13,542 bases of DNA from contig CAMLLA010000071.1 in the NCBI GenBank assembly GCA_946480525.1, forward strand, positions 1 to 13,542. Reading direction: 5' to 3'. Position 1 is the first letter of the stretch. Each line of letters opens with the position of its first letter. Made by a program: the position numbers and the translations under genes. This document shows, in pieces, positions 5,565 to 13,482 of the stretch. This DNA is from an uncultured Asticcacaulis sp. (GTDB lineage: Bacteria > Pseudomonadota > Alphaproteobacteria > Caulobacterales > Caulobacteraceae). The notes beneath the pieces were generated by a model that ran no database searches, was not told where the DNA came from, and saw nothing but the letters and a program-made list of their open reading frames with translations.

Positions 5565-6863
5565 ATGATTTCGCGCAGGCTGCTCACCTCGTTCATCCTT
5601 TCCACGGCGCTTCTCACAGGCCCGGCCCTTGCTGAAGTCATAGGGCACAATGTCCCCGCCCTGCCGCTGACGGCGGAGCGCGTCGCCGCCTTGCCTGAAG
5701 CCAGCCGTGGTGCCTGGGAAACCTATCTCAAGACCTCTGCCTCGCTTCAGGCCGCGGACAGGGCCGCCCTGGCAGCCGAACAAAAGGGGCTGGCCGCTAT
5801 CCCCAAGCCGTCACCCCATGGCGACAGCGCCAAGACCATGCCTTTGAAAAATGGCACGGAATGGTATGCGACACCGGAGGCACGCAGCGTCGCCGACACG
5901 ATCGTCAGCTTCCAGACCCCGGCCGGCGGCTGGGGCAAGAATATGCTGCGCAACGTTCCCGTCCGCCAACGCGGCCAGTCCTATACCGGCGACAATGTGT
6001 CTGCCCATCTCCAGGCCGGCGACAATGACCCGTCGGCGGAAGGGGGTTGGGACTATGTCGGCACCTTCGACAACGGCGCGACGACGACCGAGCTGCAATT
6101 CCTGGCGCTTGTCGCCTCTGCCAATCCCGGCGCCGAAGGCGACGCATATCGCAAGGCTGCCCTGCGTGGACTCGAATACATGCTGACGGCCCAGTTCCCA
6201 AATGGCGGCTGGCCGCAGGTCTTCCCGCTGCAGGGCGGCTATCACGACGCCATCACCTATAATGACGACGCGCTAAGCGATGTGACGGAAGTCCTCACCC
6301 TCGCCGCCGAAGGCCGCAAGGGCTTTGGCTTCGTACCGCAGGCCTTCCGCGACCGCGCCCGTACAGCGGTCGACCGCGCGATCGAATGCATCCTCGTCAC
6401 GCAGGTGCGCCAAAATGGCAAACTGACCGTGTGGGGACAACAGCACGACGCCCTGACCTTGGAGCCGACCTCGGCGCGCAACTATGAACCACCGTCGTTT
6501 TCGAGCGGGGAAAGCGCGGGTCTGCTGGTCTATCTGATGCAGATCAAGGACCCGTCGCCGCGCGTGATTGCCTCCGTGCATGCCGGTGTCGCCTGGCTCA
6601 AGGACGCGGCGCTGCACGATGTCGCATGGGTCAAGATCCCCGATGACCGCGTCCTGCAGCCGCAGCCCGGTGCGCCGCTTCTGTGGTCGCGTTATTATGA
6701 CTTCAAGACGGGCAAGCCGATCTTCGGCGACCGCGACAAGACGATCCACGACACGGTGACCGAGATCAGCCAGGAACGGCGCCGCGGCTATTCGTGGTAC
6801 AACTCCACCCCGCAAAAGGCGCTGGACGCCTATGCCAAATGGAGCCAGACTCACCCGCAATAA
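5565..6863 (+). CDS. Secreted pectate lyase, polysaccharide lyase family 10
   Basis: Cleaves polygalacturonate by beta-elimination outside the cytoplasm. Residues 1-23 form a signal peptide (two Arg, hydrophobic core, cleavage after ALA). The mature part carries the PL10 motifs in order: TIVSFQTPAGGWGKN (112-126), TFDNGATTTEL (167-177), FPNGGWPQ (211-218), ITYNDD (230-235), VWGQQHD (289-295), SARNYEPPSF (303-312), and YDFKTGKPIFGDRDK near the C-terminus followed by RRGYSWY. R305 sits where PL10 enzymes carry the catalytic base (family knowledge). At 432 residues it is a catalytic domain only, with no carbohydrate-binding module. AGGGA (5552-5556) supports the ATG. It is followed after 15 bases by an alpha-glucosidase gene, so the two are likely cotranscribed in plant-sugar use. 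Confidence 0.93.
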   Translation: MISRRLLTSFILSTALLTGPALAEVIGHNVPALPLTAERVAALPEASRGAWETYLKTSASLQAADRAALAAEQKGLAAIPKPSPHGDSAKTMPLKNGTEWYATPEARSVADTIVSFQTPAGGWGKNMLRNVPVRQRGQSYTGDNVSAHLQAGDNDPSAEGGWDYVGTFDNGATTTELQFLALVASANPGAEGDAYRKAALRGLEYMLTAQFPNGGWPQVFPLQGGYHDAITYNDDALSDVTEVLTLAAEGRKGFGFVPQAFRDRARTAVDRAIECILVTQVRQNGKLTVWGQQHDALTLEPTSARNYEPPSFSSGESAGLLVYLMQIKDPSPRVIASVHAGVAWLKDAALHDVAWVKIPDDRVLQPQPGAPLLWSRYYDFKTGKPIFGDRDKTIHDTVTEISQERRRGYSWYNSTPQKALDAYAKWSQTHPQ

Positions 6864-6878
6864 ACGCGGAGGTCGCTC

Positions 6879-8510
6879 ATGCCCGACACGATCAACGGCT
6901 ATAGCCGGCGCTGGTGGAAGGAAGCGGTCGTCTATCAGATCTATCCGCGGTCCTTTTGCGACAGCAACGGCGACGGCATAGGCGACCTGCGTGGGATTCT
7001 TGACAAGCTGGCGCACATCAAGGGGCTGGGCGTCGACGTCATCTGGCTGAGCCCGCACTTCGACTCGCCCAATGCCGACAATGGCTACGACATCCGCGAC
7101 TATCGCAGCGTGATGGCGGAGTTCGGCACCATGGCCGATTTTGACGAACTGCTCTCGGCTATCCACGCCGCCGGCATGAAGCTGATCATCGACCTGGTCG
7201 TCAACCACTCAAGTGACGAACACGCCTGGTTTGCAGAAAGCCGCAAGGGTCCGGACAATCCGTATCGCGACTACTATATCTGGCGGCCGGGACGTGGCGA
7301 TCAGCCTCCCAACAACTGGGCGTCGATCTTCCTGGGTCCCGCGTGGACGAAGGACGGCGACGACTGGTACCTGCACCTCTTCGCCAGCAAGCAGCCGGAT
7401 CTCAACTGGGAAAACCCTGCGGTCCGCCGTGAGGTCCACGACCTGATGCGTTTCTGGCTCGACAAGGGCGTCGACGGCTTCCGCATGGATGTCATCCCCT
7501 TCATTTCCAAAGATCAGGAATTCAAGGATCTCCTTGAAGAGCAACAGGCCAAGCCGCAGTTTGCCTATACGACCGGCCCAAAGCTTCACGAATATTTGCA
7601 GGAAATGCGGCGTGAGGCGCTCTCGCCCTACGACACCATGACGGTCGGCGAAGCCTTTGGCGTGACACTCGACCAGACGCCGCTGTTGATCGACGAACGG
7701 CGCGGCGAACTGGACATGATCTTCCAGTTCGATACGGTCGAGGTCGATCGCGGTGCCGACGGCCGCTGGAAACCGTGGGTCTTGCCCGAGTTGAAACGCA
7801 TCTTCACGCGCCACGATGCCGCGCTCGACAAACACTGCTGGCCGACCGTCTTCTTTTCCAACCACGACAATCCGCGCGTTGTATCGCGTTACGGCGACGA
7901 CAGCCCGCAATGGCGGATCAAATCGGCCCAGGTCATGGCCACCCTGCTTCTGACCATGAAGGGCACGCCCTTCATCTATCAGGGCGACGAGATCGGCATG
8001 ACCAACTTTCCGTTCACCGCGCCGGATCAGTTCGATGACCTGTGGACCAAGGCCGCCTGGCGCGAGGAGGTCGACAGTGGCCACGTCACGCGTGAAGCGT
8101 TCCTGTTCAATCAGAACAAGGTCAGCCGCGATCATGCCCGCACGCCGATGCAATGGTCGGATGCTGTAAACGGCGGGTTTACGACCGGCACACCGTGGCT
8201 GGCCGTCAATCCGAACTATGGCCAGGTCAATGCGCTGACCGCTGGCGCGTTGTACGATGCCTTTGCTCGCCTGATCGCCCTGCGCCATGCCGAGCCCGCT
8301 TTGGTCTATGGCGATTTCCACGACCGGATGCCGGACCATTCGCATCTGTTCGTGTATGAGCGAACGATCAATGGCAAAGGTTTTGTTGTGGCGCTGAATT
8401 TCTCTGCTGAGGAGCAGGTTTGCAACTTGCCTGGAGAGATGGTGTTCAGCAACTATCATGGCATTTCCCTGGAGTTGCGCGGCTGGGAAGCGCGAGTCTG
8501 CCACATATAA
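6879..8510 (+). CDS. GH13 alpha-glucosidase (oligo-1,6-glucosidase type)
   Basis: Retaining alpha-glucosidase, 543 residues, no signal peptide, hence cytoplasmic. It begins WWKEAVVYQIYPRSF and shows the GH13 regions in order: DLVVNH (105-110), QPDLNWENP, GFRMDV with nucleophile D204, TVGEAF with acid/base E258, and SNHD (327-330). Val follows the nucleophile. In this subfamily Val there is associated with alpha-1,6 preference (isomaltase, dextran glucosidase), while Thr or Ala goes with maltase activity, so isomalto-oligosaccharides are the inferred substrate. GGAGG (6868-6872) lies 6 bases before the ATG and just after the pectate lyase stop codon. Pairing with a pectin-degrading enzyme is unusual in substrate terms, and transporters are not in the window. 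A palindromic repeat starting 2 bases after the stop may protect or end the mRNA. Confidence 0.94.
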   Translation: MPDTINGYSRRWWKEAVVYQIYPRSFCDSNGDGIGDLRGILDKLAHIKGLGVDVIWLSPHFDSPNADNGYDIRDYRSVMAEFGTMADFDELLSAIHAAGMKLIIDLVVNHSSDEHAWFAESRKGPDNPYRDYYIWRPGRGDQPPNNWASIFLGPAWTKDGDDWYLHLFASKQPDLNWENPAVRREVHDLMRFWLDKGVDGFRMDVIPFISKDQEFKDLLEEQQAKPQFAYTTGPKLHEYLQEMRREALSPYDTMTVGEAFGVTLDQTPLLIDERRGELDMIFQFDTVEVDRGADGRWKPWVLPELKRIFTRHDAALDKHCWPTVFFSNHDNPRVVSRYGDDSPQWRIKSAQVMATLLLTMKGTPFIYQGDEIGMTNFPFTAPDQFDDLWTKAAWREEVDSGHVTREAFLFNQNKVSRDHARTPMQWSDAVNGGFTTGTPWLAVNPNYGQVNALTAGALYDAFARLIALRHAEPALVYGDFHDRMPDHSHLFVYERTINGKGFVVALNFSAEEQVCNLPGEMVFSNYHGISLELRGWEARVCHI

Positions 8511-8511
8511 T

Positions 8512-8645
8512 CCCCTCTCCCCGCGCGCGGGGAGAGGGTTAGGGTGAGGGGCAAACTAGGGTCGTTGCACGCTGAATGTCGGTAATGCCCCTCATCCGGT
8601 CCAGCAAGCTGGAACACCTTCTCCCCGTTATGACGGGGAGAAGGG
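8512..8645. repeat. Composite palindromic intergenic element (RIME-like)
   Basis: Three nested hairpins. The first is a perfect 26-bp palindrome at 8513-8538 (arms CCCTCTCCCC/GGGGAGAGGG around GCGCGC). The second is a 12-bp stem with TATG loop at 8617-8644 (CCTTCTCCCCGT/ACGGGGAGAAGG). The third is a small stem CCAGC/GCTGG at 8601-8612. GGGTGAGGGGC (8542-8552) can also pair with GCCCCTCATCC (8587-8597). This architecture and wording match the mosaic palindromes (RIME and related) scattered between genes in many alphaproteobacteria. That other copies exist in this genome is inference. It begins directly after the GH13 stop codon and ends next to the following gene. The space from 8646 to 8690 shows nothing else. 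Confidence 0.85.
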
Positions 8646-8690
8646 ATGTACTTTTGCCTTTTGCACGCTTGTGTGTCACAAGCCCGGCCG

Positions 8691-9716
8691 ATGAACGATC
8701 CGATTTATGAAACCCTGCTGCTGCCTATCGAAGACGGCACGATCGCCCTGCCCGATGACGGCGCCCTGTTCCTGCGCGCGCGGACCGGCTTCCCGTCCCT
8801 GCCCGCCACTCAGGTCGTATGTGAACAAAGCTTCCGCCCGGCCTATGATGCCCTGGTTCGCTCGGGCTCGACCGTGCGCGATGGCGACGACGGCCGCGCC
8901 TTCGGCCTGGCCCTTGTCCTGCCACAGCGCCAGCGCGACGAAAACCGCGCATTGCTGGCCCGCGCTATCAAGGCCACGCGTGACGGCGGCACCGTCGTGG
9001 CGGCGCAATCGAATACCCAAGGGGCCAAAACGTTCGAAAACGAGCTGGAAGCCCTGACCGGCAATGTCACTAGCCTGTCCAAGAACAAGTGCCGCGTCTT
9101 CTGGGCCCGCATCGATCGCAGCCGGATCAATTCCGATTTATTGGAAACGTGGCTCGCCAACGATGCCCCGCGCCGTAACGACGCTGGCTATCTCAGCCGT
9201 CCCGGCCTGTTCGCCTGGGACCGGATCGACGCCGGATCGCAGAAGCTGATCGACCATCTGCCGCCCGATCTGTCCGGCCGCGCCGCTGATCTGGGCGCAG
9301 GCTTCGGTTTCCTCGCCGATGCGGCCTTGAAACGATGCCCGAAGCTGACCCATATCGACCTTTTTGAGGCCGAAAAGCAGGCCCTGGACCTGGCGCGCGA
9401 AAACCTGGCCCCACACGGCGACCGCGCCGGCTACCACTGGGCTGATGTGACGCGCGGTGTCACTGGCGAATACGATGTGGTTATCAGTAACCCGCCCTTC
9501 CACGTCGACCGCGAAGACCGCAGCGATATCGGCCAGGCCTTTATTCGCGCGGCTGCCGGTGCGCTGAAGTCCGGCGGCCAGCTGTTCATGGTCGCCAACC
9601 GCCACCTGCCCTACGAAGAGACGCTGAAGGCTGCCTTCAAGTCGGTGAAGATGCTGGCCGATACCGGCGGCTACAAGATCATCCAGGCCATCGGCCCCCA
9701 AAACAAGCGCAAATGA
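8691..9716 (+). CDS. rsmC: RsmC-like 16S rRNA guanine-N2 methyltransferase
   Basis: SAM-dependent methyltransferase, 341 residues, with the RsmC/RlmG two-domain layout: a degenerate N-terminal methyltransferase-like domain (about 1-160) and a catalytic C-terminal domain with motif I DLGAGFGFLA (200-209), an acidic residue ending strand 2 (E226), and the base-binding motif NPPF (267-270) followed by HVDREDRSDIGQAF. RsmC makes m2G1207 in 16S rRNA. RlmG (23S) is the near alternative. I chose ATG 8691, which gives the family-like N-terminus MNDPIYETLLLP, although it lacks a clear ribosome-binding site. An in-frame ATG at 8646 has GGAG five bases upstream, but that site comes from the repeat and would sit in a hairpin. 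Overlaps rsuA by ATGA. Confidence 0.87.
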   Translation: MNDPIYETLLLPIEDGTIALPDDGALFLRARTGFPSLPATQVVCEQSFRPAYDALVRSGSTVRDGDDGRAFGLALVLPQRQRDENRALLARAIKATRDGGTVVAAQSNTQGAKTFENELEALTGNVTSLSKNKCRVFWARIDRSRINSDLLETWLANDAPRRNDAGYLSRPGLFAWDRIDAGSQKLIDHLPPDLSGRAADLGAGFGFLADAALKRCPKLTHIDLFEAEKQALDLARENLAPHGDRAGYHWADVTRGVTGEYDVVISNPPFHVDREDRSDIGQAFIRAAAGALKSGGQLFMVANRHLPYEETLKAAFKSVKMLADTGGYKIIQAIGPQNKRK

Positions 9717-10411
9717 AGCTGATCAAGCACCTCGCCAATCTCGGTTACGGCAGCCGCAAGGAGGTCCAGAAGCTCCTGCGCATGGGCAAGTTCACTGACC
9801 CTGCCGGTACGATGATTGGTGAAGGCAGCGCGATTGCGCACGCCGACATTCGGTATCGTGGCAAGCCGCTCGATCCAAACTTTGGCGTCGTGCTGATGCT
9901 CAACAAACCGACCGGCTATGTCTGCTCGCTGAAGGACCGCGGTCAACTGGTTTATGAACTGCTGCCCGAGCGTTTCGCCGTCCGAAAGCCGGTGCTGTCG
10001 ACCATCGGCCGGCTCGATTCCGACACATCCGGCCTGCTGCTGTTCACCGATGACGGCGACTTTCTCCACCGCATCATCTCGCCCAAAAATCACGTTTCCA
10101 AAATATACGAAGTGACGTGCGCGCGACCAATAGACCTAAAATATAAAGACATTTTCGCGTCCGGCACGCTTGTCCTGGAGAGCGAAAAGGACGCGCTTAA
10201 ACCCGCGTTTCTGGAAGTAACCGGCGAAAAGACAGCGCGGCTGACCCTGTACGAGGGGCGATACCACCAAGTCCGGCGCATGTTCGCCGCCGTCGGCAAC
10301 CACGTCGAAGCGCTTCATCGTTCGCAAATGGCGGAGCTGACTTTAGGCGATCTCAAACCCGGCCAATGGCGCATACTGACGCCCAATGAGCGCGACGGCT
10401 TATTAGTCTAG
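9713..10411 (+). CDS. rsuA: 16S rRNA pseudouridine synthase, RsuA family
   Basis: Converts a uridine of the small-subunit rRNA to pseudouridine (position 516 in the E. coli family member). The 232-residue product is the same size as E. coli RsuA. It has an S4-like N-terminal RNA-binding region (MKLIKHLANLGYGSRKEVQKLL) and the catalytic motif GRLDSDTSGLLL (99-110) with Asp102, followed by SPKNHVSKIYEV and the C-terminal YEGRYHQVRRM. The start ATGA overlaps the stop of the methyltransferase gene by 4 bases, so the two are translationally coupled and form a 16S rRNA modification pair. The 3' end overlaps the convergent TetR-family gene by 9 bases. RluE/RluF-type relatives are possible but fit less well. 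Confidence 0.9.
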   Translation: MKLIKHLANLGYGSRKEVQKLLRMGKFTDPAGTMIGEGSAIAHADIRYRGKPLDPNFGVVLMLNKPTGYVCSLKDRGQLVYELLPERFAVRKPVLSTIGRLDSDTSGLLLFTDDGDFLHRIISPKNHVSKIYEVTCARPIDLKYKDIFASGTLVLESEKDALKPAFLEVTGEKTARLTLYEGRYHQVRRMFAAVGNHVEALHRSQMAELTLGDLKPGQWRILTPNERDGLLV

Positions 10412-11008
10412 ACCGTTGGCGTCCAGAAGCGTGGCAATTGTCGCCTTGAGCGTGGTGGCGACCTGATCGGGCGTGCGTGTTTCGCTGAGCAACCGAAACA
10501 TGCCCATGCTCGTCAGGCCGAAGATCAGATCGCTGCAATCGGCGCGTCCGGCATCCGGTCCCGACATGCGGCCCAGCAAGGTATCAAAGACCATCCGGCG
10601 ACGTGCATTCCGCTGGGCAATGGCCTCTGCAAATTCCGGATCAGAGGCGGCCGCATCGTGCAACTGAGCGAAAAACATGTGGTCGCCCCAAAATCCACAC
10701 AGGATGTCTATGGCCTGGTTTAACCCTTCGCGCGGCACCCGCGTCTGCATCGCCTCGGCCATACGGGCGATGCCGCCACGCCGCGCATTCTCATCGAATA
10801 CGGCTTCCAGGAGCCCGCGACGCGATCCGAACTGCTTATAGACCGTCAAGCGCGTCACGCCGGCCGCCCGCGCGACGGCTTCCATCGACAGCATGGCAGG
10901 ACCGCCATCCAACAGGCGCGCGGCCGCGTCCAGGACCTTCTGGCGCTTTTCGGCGGCGGCGGCATCGCGCTTGACGCTGACATAGGGGCGTGGTGGCAGA
11001 TCGGACAT
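10403..11008 (-). CDS. TetR/AcrR-family transcriptional regulator
   Basis: A 201-residue repressor-type protein. Residues 19-65 form the TetR DNA-binding domain: AEKRQKVLDAAARLL, then the helix-turn-helix LSMEAVARAAGVTRLTVYKQF (40-60) and GSRRGLLEAVF. The C-terminal ligand and dimerisation region is not informative about the ligand. It is divergent from a small membrane protein gene 100 bases away, the usual TetR arrangement for autoregulation and control of a neighbour, so that gene is the likely target (inference). Its 3' end overlaps rsuA by 9 bases on the opposite strand. Start ATG 11008 gives a normal family N-terminus. Confidence 0.9.
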   Translation of the reverse strand: MSDLPPRPYVSVKRDAAAAEKRQKVLDAAARLLDGGPAMLSMEAVARAAGVTRLTVYKQFGSRRGLLEAVFDENARRGGIARMAEAMQTRVPREGLNQAIDILCGFWGDHMFFAQLHDAAASDPEFAEAIAQRNARRRMVFDTLLGRMSGPDAGRADCSDLIFGLTSMGMFRLLSETRTPDQVATTLKATIATLLDANGLD

Positions 11009-11015
11009 TTTCCGC

Positions 11016-11043
11016 TTGCAGTTCAGTTTACACTATGTATATC
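11016..11043 (+). promoter_or_regulatory. Candidate operator/promoter between tetR-type gene and membrane protein gene
   Basis: The spacer (11009-11108) is much more AT-rich than its surroundings. TACA (11029-11032) and TGTA (11036-11039) form a small dyad with a CTA centre, a common TetR operator type. It lies between a possible -35 TTGCAG (11016-11021) and overlaps a possible -10 TATATC (11038-11043, spacer 16) directed to the membrane protein gene. A looser dyad, GTTTACACT (11026-11034) with AGTGAAC, surrounds it. These are by-eye matches. Confidence 0.4.
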
Positions 11044-11108
11044 TATATTTTCAGTGAACAATGCGTATATCGAATTGTCTTTCCAAGACTGCCGCAAAGG
11101 AAGTCGCC

Positions 11109-11504
11109 ATGCAAATCCTCATCATTATAGCGCTGATTCTGCACGTATTATCGGCCGTGTTTTGGATGGGATCTTCCGGCACTCTGGGGAGAAGCGGCGG
11201 ACAGATGGCGGAAGTGCTCTTTCCGTGGCAGTTGGCAGGCATTGTCATTGTGGTGCTGACAGGTGGGTTTTTGTGGAGCCAGCTCCACGTGGGTGGGTTC
11301 GGCACCTATGAGCAGATCCTGGCCGCCGGCGCGGGCCTCGCCCTGCTGGCCGCCGTAACGCAGGGCATTCTTATCGGTCCGAACCTGCGCAAGCTCAGAA
11401 ACAGCGACGCCAAGGCACGTAAAACCGCGGCCATCGCTCACCGCGTCGCGTCGGGCCTTCTGGGCGTGTGCCTGATCTGCATGGTGATCGCGCGGTTCGT
11501 CTGA
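11109..11504 (+). CDS. Small integral membrane protein, four predicted helices
   Basis: 131 residues with four hydrophobic segments at about 2-22, 40-58, 69-90 and 108-129, and a basic cytoplasmic-type loop (LRKLRNSDAKARKTA) before the last helix. The start LHVLSAVFWMGS, with His12 in helix 1, and His111 at the start of helix 4 recall small CopD/DUF2269-like membrane proteins, where such histidines are conserved. Heme or metal binding is only a possibility, and I do not recognise the family firmly. ATG 11109 has AGGAA well placed upstream. An in-frame ATG at 11061 would add 16 polar residues before the first helix and has no ribosome-binding site. Divergent from, and probably controlled by, the TetR-type gene. 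Confidence 0.8.
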   Translation: MQILIIIALILHVLSAVFWMGSSGTLGRSGGQMAEVLFPWQLAGIVIVVLTGGFLWSQLHVGGFGTYEQILAAGAGLALLAAVTQGILIGPNLRKLRNSDAKARKTAAIAHRVASGLLGVCLICMVIARFV

Positions 11505-11514
11505 GGCCTTCCGT

Positions 11515-12396
11515 TCAGGCCGGGCGCGGATTGGCCAGCGGCGCGTAGAATTCCGGCCGGCGGTCGCGGAAGAAACCCCAGGCGGCGCGATGCGTCTTCA
11601 GGAAATCGAGATCGAACGCCGCCACCAGAACGCCCTGCTCACTCGCGCCGAATTCCTGAACCTTGTCACCGCGATGATTGGCGATAAAACTGTGACCATA
11701 GAAGGTCTGACCGCAGCCGTTCTGCGGCGAGATCAGGCTTTCGGTGCCGATGCGGTTCGACGCCACGACGGGAATGACATTGGCGACGGCATGGCCTTGC
11801 ATGACACGCTGCCACGGCGCCGCGGTATCCAGCGAATCGTCGTGCGGCTCAGAGCCGATGGCAGTGGGATAGAACAGGATCTCGGCGCCTTGAAGCGCCA
11901 TGGCGCGCGCCGCTTCCGGGTACCACTGGTCCCAGCAGATACCGACGCCGATGCGGGCGTATTTCGTCTCCCACACCTTGAAGCCGGTGTCGCCGGGCCG
12001 GAAATAGTACTTTTCCTGATAACCCGGGCCGTCGGGAATATGGCTTTTGCGATAGACGCCCAGCAGCTCACCGCCGGCGTCGACGACGACCAGGCTGTTG
12101 AAATAGTGCGGACCTTCCGCTTCGTAGATCGAGGTCGGGATGACGACATCCAGCTCCCTCGCCAGCTTTTGCATGGCTACGACCGCCGGATGAGTGCGCC
12201 ATGGATAGGCCGTGGCGAACCACTTTTCTTCCTGGCTGACACAGAAATATTCGCCCTGGAACAGTTCCGACGGCAGGATGATCTGCGCGCCCTTGGCCGC
12301 CGCCTCACGCACCAGCGCTTCGGTCTTCGCGATATTGGCGTCCATATCGGAACCATAGGCGGTTTGCAGCGCCGCGACTTTCACCGTCCGGGTCAT
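11515..12396 (-). CDS. aguB: N-carbamoylputrescine amidase
   Basis: Nitrilase-superfamily amidohydrolase that turns N-carbamoylputrescine into putrescine, CO2 and ammonia. The 293-residue protein has the Glu-Lys-Cys triad in family context: E44 in LPSELFQGEYF, K117 in YRKSHIPDGPGYQEKYYF and C154 in GVGICWDQWYPE. The long IPDGPGYQEKYYF and QGHAVANVIPVVASNR segments are characteristic of AguB rather than of other nitrilases. I chose ATG 12396, with GGAG eight bases upstream, over the longer in-frame start at 12429. It lies 54 bases after aguA on the same strand, so both steps from agmatine are together. Its 3' end is convergent with the membrane protein gene, with a weak GGCCT/AGGCC stem (11505-11521) in between. 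Confidence 0.95.
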   Translation of the reverse strand: MTRTVKVAALQTAYGSDMDANIAKTEALVREAAAKGAQIILPSELFQGEYFCVSQEEKWFATAYPWRTHPAVVAMQKLARELDVVIPTSIYEAEGPHYFNSLVVVDAGGELLGVYRKSHIPDGPGYQEKYYFRPGDTGFKVWETKYARIGVGICWDQWYPEAARAMALQGAEILFYPTAIGSEPHDDSLDTAAPWQRVMQGHAVANVIPVVASNRIGTESLISPQNGCGQTFYGHSFIANHRGDKVQEFGASEQGVLVAAFDLDFLKTHRAAWGFFRDRRPEFYAPLANPRPA

Positions 12397-12450
12397 AAGG
12401 GATACTCCAAATCTAAAATCCGCCACCACATAGTAAACGACAGAGAATCA

Positions 12451-13482
12451 TCAAGCCTTGATCAACGGGACTTGCTGGCTGATGCAGTGGAAGCTGCCGC
12501 CGCCGGTCAGGATAGCCTTTGACGACAGGCCCAGAACCTGACGTTCCGGGAACAGGCTTTGCAGCGCTTCGACCGCCAGTTCACCTGGCCGTTCCTTGTA
12601 GATCGGCACGACAACGCAATCATTGGCGATAAGGAAATTCATGTGCGATGCCGGAACGATTTCGCCGTCCTCATCCGTCACCTTGCCCGGCGACGGGATA
12701 CGCACAACCTGAAGCGACTGGCCGCGCGCATCGGTCTGACTGGCCAGCAAACGTGCGGTGGCGTCATAAACATCGGCATTGGGATCGTCACGGCCAAACG
12801 CCACGGGACAGGCCACCACACCCGGCGCCACAAAGCGCGCCAGGTTATCGACATGGCCGTCGGTGTGATCGTTGAGCATGCCGTCGCCCAGCCAGATCAC
12901 CTTGCGCGCACCCAGTGCGGCCTTCAGCGCGGCCTCGGCCTTTTCCTCCGTCCAGCCAGGGTTACGGTTGGGGTTGAGCAGGCACTGGCGCGTCGTTAAA
13001 ATCGTGCCATGGCCGTCGTGATCGATGGCCCCGCCTTCGAGGATAAAGTCCTGGAGCTCGCCTTCGATGCCGTCGGACGCACTGATCTGGCTTGCAACCT
13101 CATCGTCGTGCGGCAGCGAATACTTGCCGCCCCAGCCATTGTTGCGGAAACCGACCGGCTTGGCCTGATGCAGGTCGTCCTCGTCCGGATCGTCGGCGAC
13201 ATAGACGGGACCGGTGTCACGGAACCAGATATCGCCGAAACGGCCGTCGACAATCTCGACGCGTTCGACATCGCCCAACAGGCTTTGCGCAGCCTTGTGC
13301 GCCTCATCGCCCATGACCATGAGCTTGACGTGTTCATCACCCATCTCAGCCAGCACGCGCGCCAGCGCCGCCACTTCCGCCTGGGCCGGGATAAGATCTT
13401 CCTGCCACAGAATTTCATGGCTGGGGAAGCCGAGCCACATGGCCTTGTGCGCTTCCCATTCCGCGGGAACCAATCGTGTCAT
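12451..13482 (-). CDS. aguA: Agmatine deiminase
   Basis: Hydrolyses agmatine to N-carbamoylputrescine and ammonia, the first step of this putrescine route. The 343-residue product has the peptidyl-arginine-deiminase-type fold motifs: PAEWEAHKAMWLGFP at the N-terminus, WFRDTGP (86-92), FILEGGAID (147-154), NDHTDGHVDNLARF with H206/H210, and the C-terminal GGGSFHC with the catalytic Cys333. ATG 13482 is chosen because AGGA lies 6 bases upstream and MTRLVPAEWE is the normal family start. The in-frame extension to 13530 would add 16 unconserved residues. It leads the aguA-aguB pair. No dedicated regulator is visible, and the 60 bases upstream (13483-13542) show no clear promoter. Confidence 0.96.
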   Translation of the reverse strand: MTRLVPAEWEAHKAMWLGFPSHEILWQEDLIPAQAEVAALARVLAEMGDEHVKLMVMGDEAHKAAQSLLGDVERVEIVDGRFGDIWFRDTGPVYVADDPDEDDLHQAKPVGFRNNGWGGKYSLPHDDEVASQISASDGIEGELQDFILEGGAIDHDGHGTILTTRQCLLNPNRNPGWTEEKAEAALKAALGARKVIWLGDGMLNDHTDGHVDNLARFVAPGVVACPVAFGRDDPNADVYDATARLLASQTDARGQSLQVVRIPSPGKVTDEDGEIVPASHMNFLIANDCVVVPIYKERPGELAVEALQSLFPERQVLGLSSKAILTGGGSFHCISQQVPLIKA

